From: an uncultured Mycoplasmatota bacterium | GTDB taxonomy: Bacteria > Bacillota_I > Bacilli_A > RF39 > UBA660 | Assembly: GCA_947649355.1 (NCBI GenBank) | Contig: CANSRG010000009.1 | Span: 1 to 34,950, forward strand | DNA length: 34,950 nt | Direction: 5' to 3' | Translations under genes and position numbers: made by a program | Shown here: in pieces, positions 7,119 through 16,026 of the stretch | Layout of the letters: each line of letters starts with the position of its first letter | How positions within the stretch are numbered: position 1 is the stretch's first letter | The notes under the pieces: model-generated | Database searches by the model: none | Seen by the model: the letters and a program-made list of their open reading frames with translations, nothing else | Told to the model about the DNA's origin: nothing

Positions 7119-9694
7119 ATCTCTAAGCCCCTTTCTTTTAACGAAACAGTTTCTCCAGATATTTCATCATTTGCTTGAGCAGTTGCAGCTGCAAGTTCTT
7201 TTGAATCGATATATAAAGAAGAATCTTTATTTGCAATTCTCTCTAAATATTCATAAAAACGTTCATATGAATGCGGTTCCACTTGCTGCGTTACCACATT
7301 CGATAATTGACTATTTAGTAATCCAGTCAATCCGCCAATACGATTATAAGCCTCGTTTTCTTCTTTTGTAAGAACACGCTCTCCTTCATCCAAATATACT
7401 GGATAATAGTCTGATGGAACACGACTCATTCCACCTTTTAAGCGTGGAAGATGAAATTCTTCTAATTTTCCAATATCTATTCCTGGAACTGCATTTATTA
7501 CATCTATCAATTTATTTATTGCTCGAATTGGTGTATTTAAAATATTTTCTGTAAATGACAATGCTCCATTTATTGCACTTTTAAAAGCACCTCCAACAAC
7601 ATCGCCAACAGTACGTCCAAAAGAAAAAAACAAATTTTTAATCCATTCAATTTTTTCTTTAAAAAAATGGATTGTTCCTAAGAAAAAGTTTTTTACCCCT
7701 TCAAATCCTATAGATACCATTTTTGGAATCGCTTCCCATATATTTTTCCAGAAATTTCTAAAACCCTCACATTTGTTCCATAGGAGCATAAAAATTGCTA
7801 TCAATCCTGTTATTGCTAAAATTACTAATCCTATTGGATTCATATTCATTACTGTATTTAATGCCCCTTGAGCAATGGTCAATCCTTTCGTAACACCACT
7901 TTGCAATAATTGCGCTGCCGTGAGACCTTCATTTGCTAATTTATTGGCAATAATTGCTGCTGTGACTCCTCCCATTATTGTTGCAATTAAAGGAAGATTA
8001 TCAATTCCCCATTGTAATGCTGGAAATACCGAATCATTGATAAATTGTATAGATCCTCTTAGTGGTTCTTCGAATTTTTCATAAATGGATAATCCTAATT
8101 CTTCCAATTTACTTCCCATATTAGTAATATCTCCGCTTAAATTATCTTGCATCGTTTCTGACATTTTTTCTGCTGCTCCATCACAGTTATTGATAGCATT
8201 TTTTAATTTATTAAAATCTGTATCACTAGCATTTATAATGGCCAAAAAACCACTTAAAGCCTCTTGTCCAGCGATTGTTTTAGCATAATTTGCTTGCTCT
8301 TCTGAAGTTAAATTTGAGAATTTGCTTCTAAGATCAGTAATTACCTCTCCAAAAGCTCGCATGCTCCCATCATTATTTAAAGTTTCGACTCCTAATTCCG
8401 ATAAAGTCGTTCTTGCGTCTCCTGTATCAGTTGCTAGTCGTGACATAATGCTACGTAAAGATGTTCCAGCTTGACTAGCTTTAATCCCTGAATTAGCCAT
8501 CAATCCTATTGCGAGTGCACTATCTTCTGCAGAATATCCTAAAGAACCTGCAATAGAAGCAACATATTTAAAAGTTTCTCCCATCATTGACACATTAGTA
8601 TTAGCATTAGAGCTTGTAGTGGCTAAAATATCTGAAAAATGTCCTGATTCAGAAGCAGACATTCCAAAAGCAGTAAGTGCATCAGTAACTATATCAGAAG
8701 TAGTTGCTAAATCTTCTCCACTAGCAGCAGCCAAATTAAGTATTCCTTCTACTCCATTCAACATATCTTCAGTTTTCCAACCTGCCATTGCCATGTACTG
8801 AAAAGCGTCACTTACTTCTGTTGCACTATATTTTGTAGATGCTCCTAATTCTCTTGCTTTACTTTCAATTAAACCAATTTCATCTACTGTTGCTCCAGAT
8901 ATTGCTTGAACTTTTGATACAGAACTAGAAAAATTCATTCCTAAACCTATTACTTCATTGGCCATATTTTTTATTTCTGAAAATGTCCCTTGAATTACAT
9001 TTGTTCCTAAATTCGAAAGCATTCCCTTAAAAACAGTAAAACCATTATTTGTAGAAGATGCTGAATTATCTAATTTATCTAAAGAATCCGTAAACTTTGA
9101 ACTTGCGTTTGTTGCTTTATCCAATTCTTTAATATTTGAAGATAACTCATTGTTCAACTCACTCATCTGTTTTTGTAAATCTAGAGCAGATTTAGAATTT
9201 TTTCCTTCTTCTATTACAACATTTGTATATTGTGATTTTAAATTTTGCAAAGACTGCGATTGCTCTTGTATCTTCTCTTTTAATTTTGAACTTGCCGTTA
9301 GATTTTCTAACATTTTATTTTTTTGGCTATCCATTTTTGAATTTACTTCTGTTATTTCATTTTTTATTTTTTCTTCTGCAATGGTAGCATATAATATTTT
9401 ATTGCTTAAATTTTCTACTTCTTTACTATTTTCTCCATAAATTTTCTTTGCGGCTTCTAATTTTTCTTGTAATGCAGATGTTTGATTTTTTTGAGAATCA
9501 AGTTTGTTATTTAATAAATTTATACGATCTTTTAATAAATCCGCATTAGTACTATCATTTTTTAATTGTACTGCATTTAATTTTAATTGAACATTTAAGC
9601 CTGTAATTGTAGAACTAGAAGCTTTTATTTTTGTATCAAATTCATTTGTTAATGCCTTAAACTCTAACATCACTGTTTTCTTATCATTTGCCAT
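7115..9694 (-). CDS. Tail tape measure protein
   Basis: The 859-residue protein has a long N-terminal coiled coil (about 20-210). A conserved tape-measure core follows (about 250-520) with typical motifs such as ARELGASTKYSATEVSDAFQ and the GIKASQAGTSLRSIMSRL segment. Hydrophobic helices lie at about 570-645. The C-terminal part includes a GVKNFF / NTPIRAINKLID pattern seen in many Firmicute phages. It sets tail length and is ejected with the DNA. Scaling about 0.15 nm per residue suggests a tail of very roughly 130 nm. It follows the two tail-chaperone ORFs, as in most siphoviruses. Confidence 0.95.
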   Translation of the reverse strand: MANDKKTVMLEFKALTNEFDTKIKASSSTITGLNVQLKLNAVQLKNDSTNADLLKDRINLLNNKLDSQKNQTSALQEKLEAAKKIYGENSKEVENLSNKILYATIAEEKIKNEITEVNSKMDSQKNKMLENLTASSKLKEKIQEQSQSLQNLKSQYTNVVIEEGKNSKSALDLQKQMSELNNELSSNIKELDKATNASSKFTDSLDKLDNSASSTNNGFTVFKGMLSNLGTNVIQGTFSEIKNMANEVIGLGMNFSSSVSKVQAISGATVDEIGLIESKARELGASTKYSATEVSDAFQYMAMAGWKTEDMLNGVEGILNLAAASGEDLATTSDIVTDALTAFGMSASESGHFSDILATTSSNANTNVSMMGETFKYVASIAGSLGYSAEDSALAIGLMANSGIKASQAGTSLRSIMSRLATDTGDARTTLSELGVETLNNDGSMRAFGEVITDLRSKFSNLTSEEQANYAKTIAGQEALSGFLAIINASDTDFNKLKNAINNCDGAAEKMSETMQDNLSGDITNMGSKLEELGLSIYEKFEEPLRGSIQFINDSVFPALQWGIDNLPLIATIMGGVTAAIIANKLANEGLTAAQLLQSGVTKGLTIAQGALNTVMNMNPIGLVILAITGLIAIFMLLWNKCEGFRNFWKNIWEAIPKMVSIGFEGVKNFFLGTIHFFKEKIEWIKNLFFSFGRTVGDVVGGAFKSAINGALSFTENILNTPIRAINKLIDVINAVPGIDIGKLEEFHLPRLKGGMSRVPSDYYPVYLDEGERVLTKEENEAYNRIGGLTGLLNSQLSNVVTQQVEPHSYERFYEYLERIANKDSSLYIDSKELAAATAQANDEISGETVSLKERGLEI

Positions 9695-9698
9695 TATA

Positions 9699-10211
9699 TC
9701 ACCTTCTATCTTCCGTTAATTTTAATTTTTCAAAGGAGATAAAACTATCATAAGCATTTTTATTTGCTGATACTGAGAGCATAAATGAAAGTTCAGCATT
9801 CCAAAATAACTTCTCAGATAATCCTAAAATCAAACAATAATATGTATAATAATCTTCTACATCTTCTAACTTGAATTCTGGTACTTTTATTTTTTTATTA
9901 GACTTTCTATAGAATTTTTTTCGAAAATCATTTTCTTTTTTTATTTCATAAATTTCTAAATAAGTTATAATAATTTCATTTAAAGAATAATTATTTAAGA
10001 AATGAAAAAATTGTTCCAAAGATACTTCTTCAGAACAATTTACATAGTAAGCTATATATAATAAGTGAATATATCTAGCTAAATCATTTGTGTTTTCATT
10101 TAACAATTCAAAAAATAGAACATACAAATCATATTTTTGAAATTTTAAATCATAAATTTTTTTAAAATTAAGGTTGAAGTAATGTTTCAACTTTTTTGTT
10201 TTTTCTTCCAT
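9699..10211 (-). CDS. Tail assembly chaperone, downstream ORF (gpT-like / Gp15-like)
   Basis: The 170-residue acidic, helix-rich protein lies immediately before the tape measure gene, where the second tail assembly chaperone ORF always lies. Its first 14 codons overlap the end of the upstream chaperone ORF and read in the +1 frame. An ATG at 10211 exists with only a weak AGG upstream. It may be made as a separate protein, as a frameshift extension of the upstream ORF, or both. Low motif content limits the family call; position is the main evidence. Confidence 0.7.
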   Translation of the reverse strand: MEEKTKKLKHYFNLNFKKIYDLKFQKYDLYVLFFELLNENTNDLARYIHLLYIAYYVNCSEEVSLEQFFHFLNNYSLNEIIITYLEIYEIKKENDFRKKFYRKSNKKIKVPEFKLEDVEDYYTYYCLILGLSEKLFWNAELSFMLSVSANKNAYDSFISFEKLKLTEDRR

Positions 10212-10494
10212 GAATAACCTGATTTGCTATTGTATTTAAAGAAGCTAAATTTTGCATATCTTCTGGAATTGCATTTATAAAACCATCATACGATAAATTC
10301 TTCGTCTCACTATTCATCAAATAACAACAATACGCCAAATATACCATGTCAAAAATATCTTTTGGTCCATTTAAAACTATAGTGTTAAATTTCTGGTATT
10401 GCTCCTTCATTGTACTTTTAAATGCAATTAGTTTTTGAAAATCTACTAGCAATTCAAATGCCTCACCGTTAATTAAAGCTATCTCTGTTATCAT
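10168..10494 (-). CDS. Tail assembly chaperone, upstream ORF (gpG-like)
   Basis: The 108-residue protein has a beta-rich start (INGEAFELLVDFQKLIAF) and a helical middle that includes DMVYLAYCCYLM. This is the layout of the first tail assembly chaperone in Firmicute siphoviruses. It sits between the major tail protein cluster and the tape measure. Its last codons run through two A-rich stretches and end CCT TAA, overlapping the next ORF in the +1 frame. These chaperones coat the tape measure before tube polymerisation. Confidence 0.75.
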   Translation of the reverse strand: MITEIALINGEAFELLVDFQKLIAFKSTMKEQYQKFNTIVLNGPKDIFDMVYLAYCCYLMNSETKNLSYDGFINAIPEDMQNLASLNTIANQVIHGRKNKKVETLLQP

Positions 10495-10496
10495 TG

Positions 10497-10796
10497 CTAT
10501 CCTCTTTTCTTATTCCTATTTTGTTTCTTTTCTTGATCATTATCTTCAATAGTATTTTCTTTTGTTTCTGATGAATCATTGTCTTCAATGGTATTTTCTT
10601 TTGTTTCTGATGAATCATTATTTTTTTTCAAAATAAAATCAGTATATTCATCTTCTAAAACTTCTTGTACTCTTATTTTATTAAAATTCATTTCTTTCGC
10701 TCGCGTTTCATTCAAAATTAAACGTTCGCCCATTTTATACTCTTTTTCTTTATTATATTTGTCTGTAAATTTTCTAATTACTATGTATTCTTTCAT
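10497..10796 (-). CDS. Small head-tail/tail accessory protein with tandem acidic repeat
   Basis: The 99-residue protein has an N-terminal ~50-residue module (VIRKFTDKYNKEKEYKMGE...LNETRAKEMNF) of a kind common in phages, resembling small tail-tube-associated proteins. Next come two near-perfect copies of the 13-residue unit NDSSETKENTIED (about 59-84) and a basic end (KKQNRNKKRG). It starts 4 bases inside the end of the major tail protein gene. The repeat is a recent tandem duplication in the DNA. Function is unknown. Confidence 0.6.
   Translation of the reverse strand: MKEYIVIRKFTDKYNKEKEYKMGERLILNETRAKEMNFNKIRVQEVLEDEYTDFILKKNNDSSETKENTIEDNDSSETKENTIEDNDQEKKQNRNKKRG
10537..10614. repeat. 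39-bp tandem duplication (2 copies)
   Basis: Units at 10537-10575 and 10576-10614 differ at only two of 39 positions. Each encodes the same 13 residues on the minus strand, so the repeat keeps the frame. A third copy starts (TCATTAT) and breaks off. Confidence 0.95.
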
Positions 10797-11377
10797 GCTA
10801 TGTCATTCCCTTCTTTTTTTACTAATTCATAGGTAAAATTGCTTAACCATGATTCAATAATTGTTTCATCTTCTAAATATCCAGTATCACAAATAGCCTC
10901 GTAAACGCCTTCTCCATGCTCATCTGGCATAACAGCTATTTCAAGCTCAGTCTCACCAACTTCTTCTTCACCATTTGTAATAGTAATTTCAGGTTTATTT
11001 GTAATAATACATTTTGGATATGCTTTTAATTTATTTAAATTATCTTCATCATGAACTTCGCAAGTTAGTTTAAATTCTTCATGAATAGAATTTTTTCCAT
11101 AAGCTTTAACTCCTTCTTTTAAGTTTTCTCTATCCATTCCAATAGCTTTACATAACAAATCATATTTAGCATGAATAGATAATTTAATAGTGCCATTTCC
11201 TGTACCTTTAGTAGTTGTTTTAGCAATTACTCCTTCACATTTTTTTGTTCTTTTTATTTGTTCCATCGTTTCGGTCATAGAACCTGTACAACCAAAAACA
11301 GTTGATTTTTCATCTTTATCAAATTGAATACCAACCTTAGTGACTTCAAATTCACTATATACTCTTTCTTTATACAT
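10793..11377 (-). CDS. Major tail protein (tail tube)
   Basis: The 194-residue protein begins with VGIQFDKDEKSTVFGCTGS, has KGTGNGTIKLSIHAKYDLL in the middle, and ends with a VMPDEHGEGVYEA / LSNFTYELVKK segment. Length and pattern fit the phi13-type siphovirus major tail protein that polymerises into the tube. A strong AAGGAGG site precedes the ATG at 11377. It follows the completion genes and precedes the chaperones, the standard order. Confidence 0.85.
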   Translation of the reverse strand: MYKERVYSEFEVTKVGIQFDKDEKSTVFGCTGSMTETMEQIKRTKKCEGVIAKTTTKGTGNGTIKLSIHAKYDLLCKAIGMDRENLKEGVKAYGKNSIHEEFKLTCEVHDEDNLNKLKAYPKCIITNKPEITITNGEEEVGETELEIAVMPDEHGEGVYEAICDTGYLEDETIIESWLSNFTYELVKKEGNDIA

Positions 11378-11380
11378 ATT

Positions 11381-11842
11381 TTATAATTCCTCCTTTATTT
11401 TTTTTGACAATAAGTCAATTAAATCTTCTTTTATATTTGGATAAGCCATTTCTGCGCCTTTAGTAAAAAAATCAATTCCTCCAACACCTGTTTTTTGTTT
11501 ACGAGGGTCACTCGTTCCAGTATAGTTTGCTACATAATATAAATAGTAATAACTACTTTTTCGAGTTCCCTTTGATGAATTAGATAAATCAATTTCTAGA
11601 TTTTTAAAAGCTGTTTCATACCATTTATTTTTCTTAGCATGATGTGTTTTTCTATCTTTCGATGGATTCACAGAAATTGGAATATAAAATGTGGCTTTTT
11701 CTATCAGCTTTTCCTTACCAATATTTTCCAAATAATGATTGATGATATCTTCCGCATTTTTAGGATATGCTTTTAAAACATTTTCTAAACGGACAAAATC
11801 TTCACTATTTGTTGAAAAAAACAATCTTTTATCTACTTTCAT
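11381..11842 (-). CDS. HK97 gp10-like head-tail/tail completion protein
   Basis: The 153-residue protein contains a helix-rich start (NAEDIINHYLENIGKEKLIEKA), then a G/S/T-rich middle with YYLYYVANYTGTSDPR and a GVGGIDFFTKGAE segment, like HK97 gp10-family proteins that close the neck region. It overlaps the gene before it by 14 bases and is 3 bases from the major tail protein gene. Family placement is by pattern and position. Confidence 0.7.
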   Translation of the reverse strand: MKVDKRLFFSTNSEDFVRLENVLKAYPKNAEDIINHYLENIGKEKLIEKATFYIPISVNPSKDRKTHHAKKNKWYETAFKNLEIDLSNSSKGTRKSSYYYLYYVANYTGTSDPRKQKTGVGGIDFFTKGAEMAYPNIKEDLIDLLSKKIKEEL

Positions 11843-12182
11843 GACATACCTTTGTTGATTGATAAAAATCTATAGTAATTACTTCGCATACAATACTACT
11901 TTTAGGATTATATATATAATCAAATTTAAAATTAGTATCTCTTAATTTTAAATTTGTTTTAGATAAAATACTGTTTATTATATCTTCAATAAGTTCTTCT
12001 GGGATATAATTTTCGCGAACTACTGCTAAAGTGTAATTAAGTTTCGAACTAGTTCTTGAATTGTCAATAGTATCACGTTTAAATACTGAATAGTTCCATT
12101 TATCATTTAATTCTAAAGTAGCTTGTCCGTAAAAATAATTGATTTCATATTCTTTTATTGCTTCTTCTACTTTATCCTTCAT
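11829..12182 (-). CDS. Putative tail terminator / completion protein
   Basis: A 117-residue alpha/beta protein between a head-closure-like protein and the gp10-like protein. In the standard siphovirus order this slot holds the tail terminator or neck completion protein. I see no diagnostic motif. Overlaps with both neighbours (11 and 14 bases) show it belongs to the late operon. Function is inferred from position only. Confidence 0.55.
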   Translation of the reverse strand: MKDKVEEAIKEYEINYFYGQATLELNDKWNYSVFKRDTIDNSRTSSKLNYTLAVVRENYIPEELIEDIINSILSKTNLKLRDTNFKFDYIYNPKSSIVCEVITIDFYQSTKVCHESR

Positions 12183-12510
12183 TTAAATTCCTCAAACTTT
12201 CTAAATATAAATACATTTCATTACTTTTACTATCTATATCTAATCTGTACAAATAATATAAAATGTTTAATATTTTTATATATTGTTTTTCTTTAACAAA
12301 TTTTACAAATGAGATTTTAATTTTCTTATTTAATGAATGACCATTTGAATCAGCAAACAATAAATCTTCATTCCTGGCGTTTTTTTCATTAAAAGATATT
12401 TTTTCAATAAATTTTAATTCATCCAAACTTTCTATAGTACGATTCCCTTTTTCTTTTCTTTCGTAAACATAAGCCCAACCATCTGTATAATTTTCAATTT
12501 GATAATTCAT
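12172..12510 (-). CDS. Putative head closure protein
   Basis: The 112-residue protein has an N-terminal beta-rich part (GWAYVYERKEKGNRTIES) similar in layout to head-tail joining/head closure proteins (HK97 gp7 / SPP1 gp16 type). The C-terminus is Lys/Asn rich. The gene overlaps the connector gene by 4 bases. The call is from gene order plus weak resemblance. Confidence 0.55.
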   Translation of the reverse strand: MNYQIENYTDGWAYVYERKEKGNRTIESLDELKFIEKISFNEKNARNEDLLFADSNGHSLNKKIKISFVKFVKEKQYIKILNILYYLYRLDIDSKSNEMYLYLESLRNLNEG

Positions 12511-12794
12511 TTTTTTTCTTCCTTTACAAGATAATTATCTCTTAATTGTAAAAATTCTTTTTGATATGTTTCAAAAAATGTATGTTCTTGGCCAAAATAG
12601 CAGTATTTACAATAATTTAGAAAAAAAGTCTGTTCTGCACTTGGCCTGCTAAAGTCTATAGTTTCGCAACCTATTTTTTCTTGCAAATCTGGAATCGCAT
12701 TTCGAATTATTTGAACTAAACGAGTGTCTGAATCTTTATGTTCAATAGTTATATGAGTCTTTAAATAATTAAGAAGTATACCTATATCATTCAT
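12507..12794 (-). CDS. Head-tail connector (gp6-like)
   Basis: The 95-residue helical protein has the pattern RLVQIIRNAIPDLQEKIGC followed by two helices ending near EFLQLRDNY. This matches the small gp6/DNA-packaging-type connector that follows the capsid gene in HK97-like phages. There is no clear Shine-Dalgarno sequence before the ATG at 12794. The gene begins just after a terminator hairpin that follows the capsid gene, so its expression may be lower than capsid. Confidence 0.7.
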   Translation of the reverse strand: MNDIGILLNYLKTHITIEHKDSDTRLVQIIRNAIPDLQEKIGCETIDFSRPSAEQTFFLNYCKYCYFGQEHTFFETYQKEFLQLRDNYLVKEEKK

Positions 12795-12799
12795 ATTTT

Positions 12800-12827
12800 A
12801 AAAAGAAACAGCTATTAGGCTGTTTCT
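12800..12827 (-). terminator. Intrinsic terminator after major capsid gene
   Basis: On the minus strand AGAAACAGC (12827-12819), loop CTAATA, and GCTGTTTCT (12812-12804) form a perfect 9-bp stem followed by a T run. It overlaps the capsid stop codon. Read-through must occur for the connector and tail genes to be expressed, so this is likely a partial terminator. Confidence 0.8.
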
Positions 12828-14032
12828 CCTCCTTCATTTGTTTCTGGAATAACAATTGGATTTAATAATTTAACATTTAAATAAGATGGATTTAATTCTG
12901 AAATATCAAGCACAACTGCTACATTATTATCTTTTGCTTTTCCAGCAGCATACATTATACTTTTATATGTTCTGACATTTTCTAAAAATTTATATTCGTC
13001 AGAATACGTAATTACTCCATCTTTAGAATGACCTATACCAACAAAATAATGTTTTGGCAAAAATAAAATTGCTTCATTATCTTTAATTACTTCTGATTCA
13101 ATAACATCTGTCGGAATAGGAAATAAATTATTGGTATATGTTCCATTGGCATTTAAAACTGTCGTGGCAGGCATAATCTTAGTTAAATAATCTACTGGAT
13201 TCACTAACATTGTTAGGCCTGTTACAGATCGTTTTTTTTCTGTTTCAGATTTTGCTAATTTTGCCACTAAACTTCCATAAGTTTTTGGAGTAAAATCTGT
13301 AACTTTAATTGCAGTTTTGTTTGGATATCCTTTTGTTGTATCAATACTTACTCCTTTTGAAATATTTTTTGATAATCCTATCATACAATTTAATCCATTT
13401 CCATATGCTATACCAAATTCAAGCCCTACTGCTGTTACCTCTTTTAAACTTCTACGAATATATGCATCTAAGAATCTAGGACCTAATTCCAACATTCCTA
13501 AACCAATTTGCATAAATGAAGTCAATTGTGCTTGCTCAAGTTTTATATTCTTAAATGCTGCTGTTATTTCTGACACAATTTTAGCATCGATTTCTCCCCA
13601 AGCGTAGTTAGATGTTGACTGATCATTTAATAACCATTGAGTTAGATATTTTACATAGATAAAATCAATTTTGCTTAATAATGGATGTTCTGTAGTTAAA
13701 TCTACAAAAACATCTTCGATAATTGTTTCTGGCATTCCATCAGATTCTATTAAATCTATAAACGCTTGTTTTGGATTGCTCGATTTTGCAGATTCAATCC
13801 ATTTTTCATAGAATATTCTTTCCTTTGAAGTTAATTGACGATATCCTCTAGATGCTAAAATCTTTGAATCTGTCTCCTCTTTTATAGTTTCATATTCCGC
13901 TTTAATATTATTCTCAATTTCTTGTGTAAAATTTTCAAAAGCTTGTGTGAATTTTTCTTCACTTCCTTCCCGCAATGCATCTGCCATTGCCTTTGCAAAA
14001 GTTTTATTATTATTTGTGTCTTTCATTTTCAT
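12815..14032 (-). CDS. Major capsid protein, HK97 fold, with N-terminal scaffold region
   Basis: I start this 405-residue protein at the ATG at 14032, 8 bases after AAGGAGG. An in-frame TTG at 14050 lies upstream of that site and is unlikely to be used. The first ~100 residues are helical and charged, like the delta (scaffolding) domain removed by the prohead protease. From there the sequence (TEHPLLSKIDF...WGEIDAKI...) follows the HK97 capsid family, with a YIRRSLKEVTAVGLEFGIAYGNG spine-helix region near 205-225. It is downstream of the ClpP-like protease and portal, the normal order. Confidence 0.9.
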   Translation of the reverse strand: MKMKDTNNNKTFAKAMADALREGSEEKFTQAFENFTQEIENNIKAEYETIKEETDSKILASRGYRQLTSKERIFYEKWIESAKSSNPKQAFIDLIESDGMPETIIEDVFVDLTTEHPLLSKIDFIYVKYLTQWLLNDQSTSNYAWGEIDAKIVSEITAAFKNIKLEQAQLTSFMQIGLGMLELGPRFLDAYIRRSLKEVTAVGLEFGIAYGNGLNCMIGLSKNISKGVSIDTTKGYPNKTAIKVTDFTPKTYGSLVAKLAKSETEKKRSVTGLTMLVNPVDYLTKIMPATTVLNANGTYTNNLFPIPTDVIESEVIKDNEAILFLPKHYFVGIGHSKDGVITYSDEYKFLENVRTYKSIMYAAGKAKDNNVAVVLDISELNPSYLNVKLLNPIVIPETNEGGETA

Positions 14033-14876
14033 TATAATCTCCTCCTTCAAACACTCTTAATATTTTTTCTTTAAAATCACTTTGTTGTTTATTTTTATCT
14101 GCTTGTGAATCATTCAATGTTTCATCATTCGTTTCAGTATCATCAGAGCTATCATCGCCATTATTATCGATTGTAATCGTATCTGTTTCAGATGAATCTT
14201 CTTCATTTGTAGAAATTTTCAATTCACCATCTTGAATAGAAATTGTCACAGAAGTAACAGCCTGAAAAATATTTTTATTTAACACTGATTCAACAAGTTT
14301 GGTTTTATAACTTTGATTTGCCTTTTCGCTTTTGTTTTCTTCTAAAGATGTAGCAAATCCTAAAGAAATTGCATTTTCCGCATCAATCCAAGTTTCTTTA
14401 TCCATGTATTCACGTAACTCGGTTTCTTTTAAGCTTATTTTTTCTAAATAAGCCTTAACTGATAATTCATTTATAACATCTAGATCGTCAGCTGCCTTTC
14501 TCAAAGATTTTGCATCTCCAGATTCATAGGTCCAGGCATTATGTATCAATAATGCTGACGATTGGTTCATTATTCTTTCTTCGCCTGCCATAAAGATAAC
14601 AGATGCTATTGAACATACAAAACCATCAGCGTATGTTATTACTTTTCCTTTGAATCTTTTTAATGCATTATAAATTGCTAATCCTTCTCCAACTTCTCCT
14701 CCGTAAGAATTGATATAAACATTTAAAATTTCTATATTTTTTAATTCTTCTAATTGTTTTGACAAATTATAGGATGAAACATCGCTTTCTTTCCATGGCC
14801 ACGATGTAATATCTCCATAAATAAACAAATCTGCTTTTTTATCTTTTGTTTCTAGATTAAAGTACTTATTTCCCAT
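14010..14876 (-). CDS. Head maturation protease, ClpP-like
   Basis: The 288-residue protein starts at ATG 14876, preceded by an excellent GGAGGTGAT site; an upstream ATG at 14915 lacks one and lies inside the portal gene. It carries the ClpP-type serine protease fold. The oxyanion loop is NSYGGEVGEG (about 56-65), the serine motif CSIASVIFMAG has Ser near 89, and the histidine motif LLIHNAW has His near 112. The C-terminus is a long acidic Ser/Asp/Glu/Thr-rich tail (about 205-275). The role is to cleave the capsid scaffold region and other prohead proteins. Confidence 0.93.
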   Translation of the reverse strand: MGNKYFNLETKDKKADLFIYGDITSWPWKESDVSSYNLSKQLEELKNIEILNVYINSYGGEVGEGLAIYNALKRFKGKVITYADGFVCSIASVIFMAGEERIMNQSSALLIHNAWTYESGDAKSLRKAADDLDVINELSVKAYLEKISLKETELREYMDKETWIDAENAISLGFATSLEENKSEKANQSYKTKLVESVLNKNIFQAVTSVTISIQDGELKISTNEEDSSETDTITIDNNGDDSSDDTETNDETLNDSQADKNKQQSDFKEKILRVFEGGDYNENERHK

Positions 14877-16014
14877 TTTGATCACCTCCTTTAAGTATAT
14901 CTTCAATTTTTCCATAATTTTTAGTAAACCAATGCTGTCGGCTCCAAGATGTATTTTTTTCTTCTAGATTTACTTTAGAACGAATTTCATCAATATTACT
15001 AATTCCAGCTGCTATCAATTTATCCGCTTTATCTGCTATAGAAAATAAATCATAATGTGTTACACAAGATGTATCGACTTTTACATAGCATCCGTCCAAA
15101 AATTCAGATTTTGTAAATAATTTTCTTGTCAGTTCTTTTCCAATCATATCCGCGATTGGATCCACACAAAAAGTTAAAAATATATTCACCACTTCTTCAA
15201 CATTGTTAATATTTCCCGAAAACATGCTAAGAGGCATTTTATATGTATTTGCTACGATTTCAAAAATATCTTTACGAATATTTATCACATCACTAGAACT
15301 AATCCCTTTATTTTCGGATTTTAGACTTTTTATATTGATTCCTTTAGTTAATGGATAAACTCCACGCCGTGAATCCATAAAGGTTTTTAAATTTGTAGAA
15401 ATTTTTTCGCTCCATTTTTTATTAAAACTTTCATCTCCGTGCGCCAAATTATCTACTTCATATATCCATCTTTCAGCATTTGCATTTAATAAATCATTGC
15501 ATGATTCTGAAAAAAGATTTCCATATTTTGATAGAACATTAAATAATATTTTTACAAAATCTATAGGCTCCATCCGAAATAAAAATATGTCATTAGCACT
15601 TTTATCAAATAGCCTTTCTGAGTTATATAACGATATAGATTCATATTGATGACCTTTTAAGTCTTTAAAATCTGTAGAATATCCATCAGCAACATAAATA
15701 TCACCATTGCTTAAAAATGAAAGAGCTTCCCCTTTTAAAAACATTGTAGTAATTACTTTGTTCCAAAATTGAGTCGAATTTTCATTTACATTTGCGGATA
15801 TGTTTAAATGGTAATAATTATCGTCTTTAATTAACCTGTTATTTTTATAAATTTTAAATTCAGAATTACTTATTGCATTTGCTACATAAGAAATAGCATT
15901 TTGTACTGCCAATTTTTCTAACATATAAGTCTCTTTAAATAATGCTTCTAATTCAATACTTTTATCTTCATAAGTATTATTCAAAAAATCTAATATTTTT
16001 CTTTTCAAAAACAT
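14866..16014 (-). CDS. Portal protein
   Basis: The 382-residue protein is placed with ATG 16014, six bases after AGGAGGTG; the GTG at 16023 is inside that site. It contains the features of HK97-family portals: an N-terminal helix, ISYVANAISNSEFKIYKN (about 40-60), and the SSSDVINIRKDIFEIVANTYKMPLSMF stretch in the stem/clip region. It forms the dodecameric gate for DNA entry and joins terminase to the head. It lies between large terminase and protease with only a few bases of spacing. Confidence 0.92.
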   Translation of the reverse strand: MFLKRKILDFLNNTYEDKSIELEALFKETYMLEKLAVQNAISYVANAISNSEFKIYKNNRLIKDDNYYHLNISANVNENSTQFWNKVITTMFLKGEALSFLSNGDIYVADGYSTDFKDLKGHQYESISLYNSERLFDKSANDIFLFRMEPIDFVKILFNVLSKYGNLFSESCNDLLNANAERWIYEVDNLAHGDESFNKKWSEKISTNLKTFMDSRRGVYPLTKGINIKSLKSENKGISSSDVINIRKDIFEIVANTYKMPLSMFSGNINNVEEVVNIFLTFCVDPIADMIGKELTRKLFTKSEFLDGCYVKVDTSCVTHYDLFSIADKADKLIAAGISNIDEIRSKVNLEEKNTSWSRQHWFTKNYGKIEDILKGGDQNGK

Positions 16015-16026
16015 AGTTATCACCTC

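Noticed and set aside
7875-8801. Several plus-strand frames of 60-70 residues inside the tape measure gene
   Set aside because: They are shadows of a strong coding gene on the other strand, without ribosome binding sites.
10190-10200. A AAA AAC heptamer as the -1 frameshift site for the tail chaperones
   Set aside because: A -1 slip from the upstream frame does not enter the downstream ORF, which is +1.
14033-14050. TTG at 14050 as capsid start
   Set aside because: It lies upstream of the AAGGAGG site; the ATG at 14032 is correctly spaced.
16015-16023. GTG at 16023 as portal start
   Set aside because: It is inside the AGGAGGTG ribosome binding site; ATG 16014 is correctly spaced.
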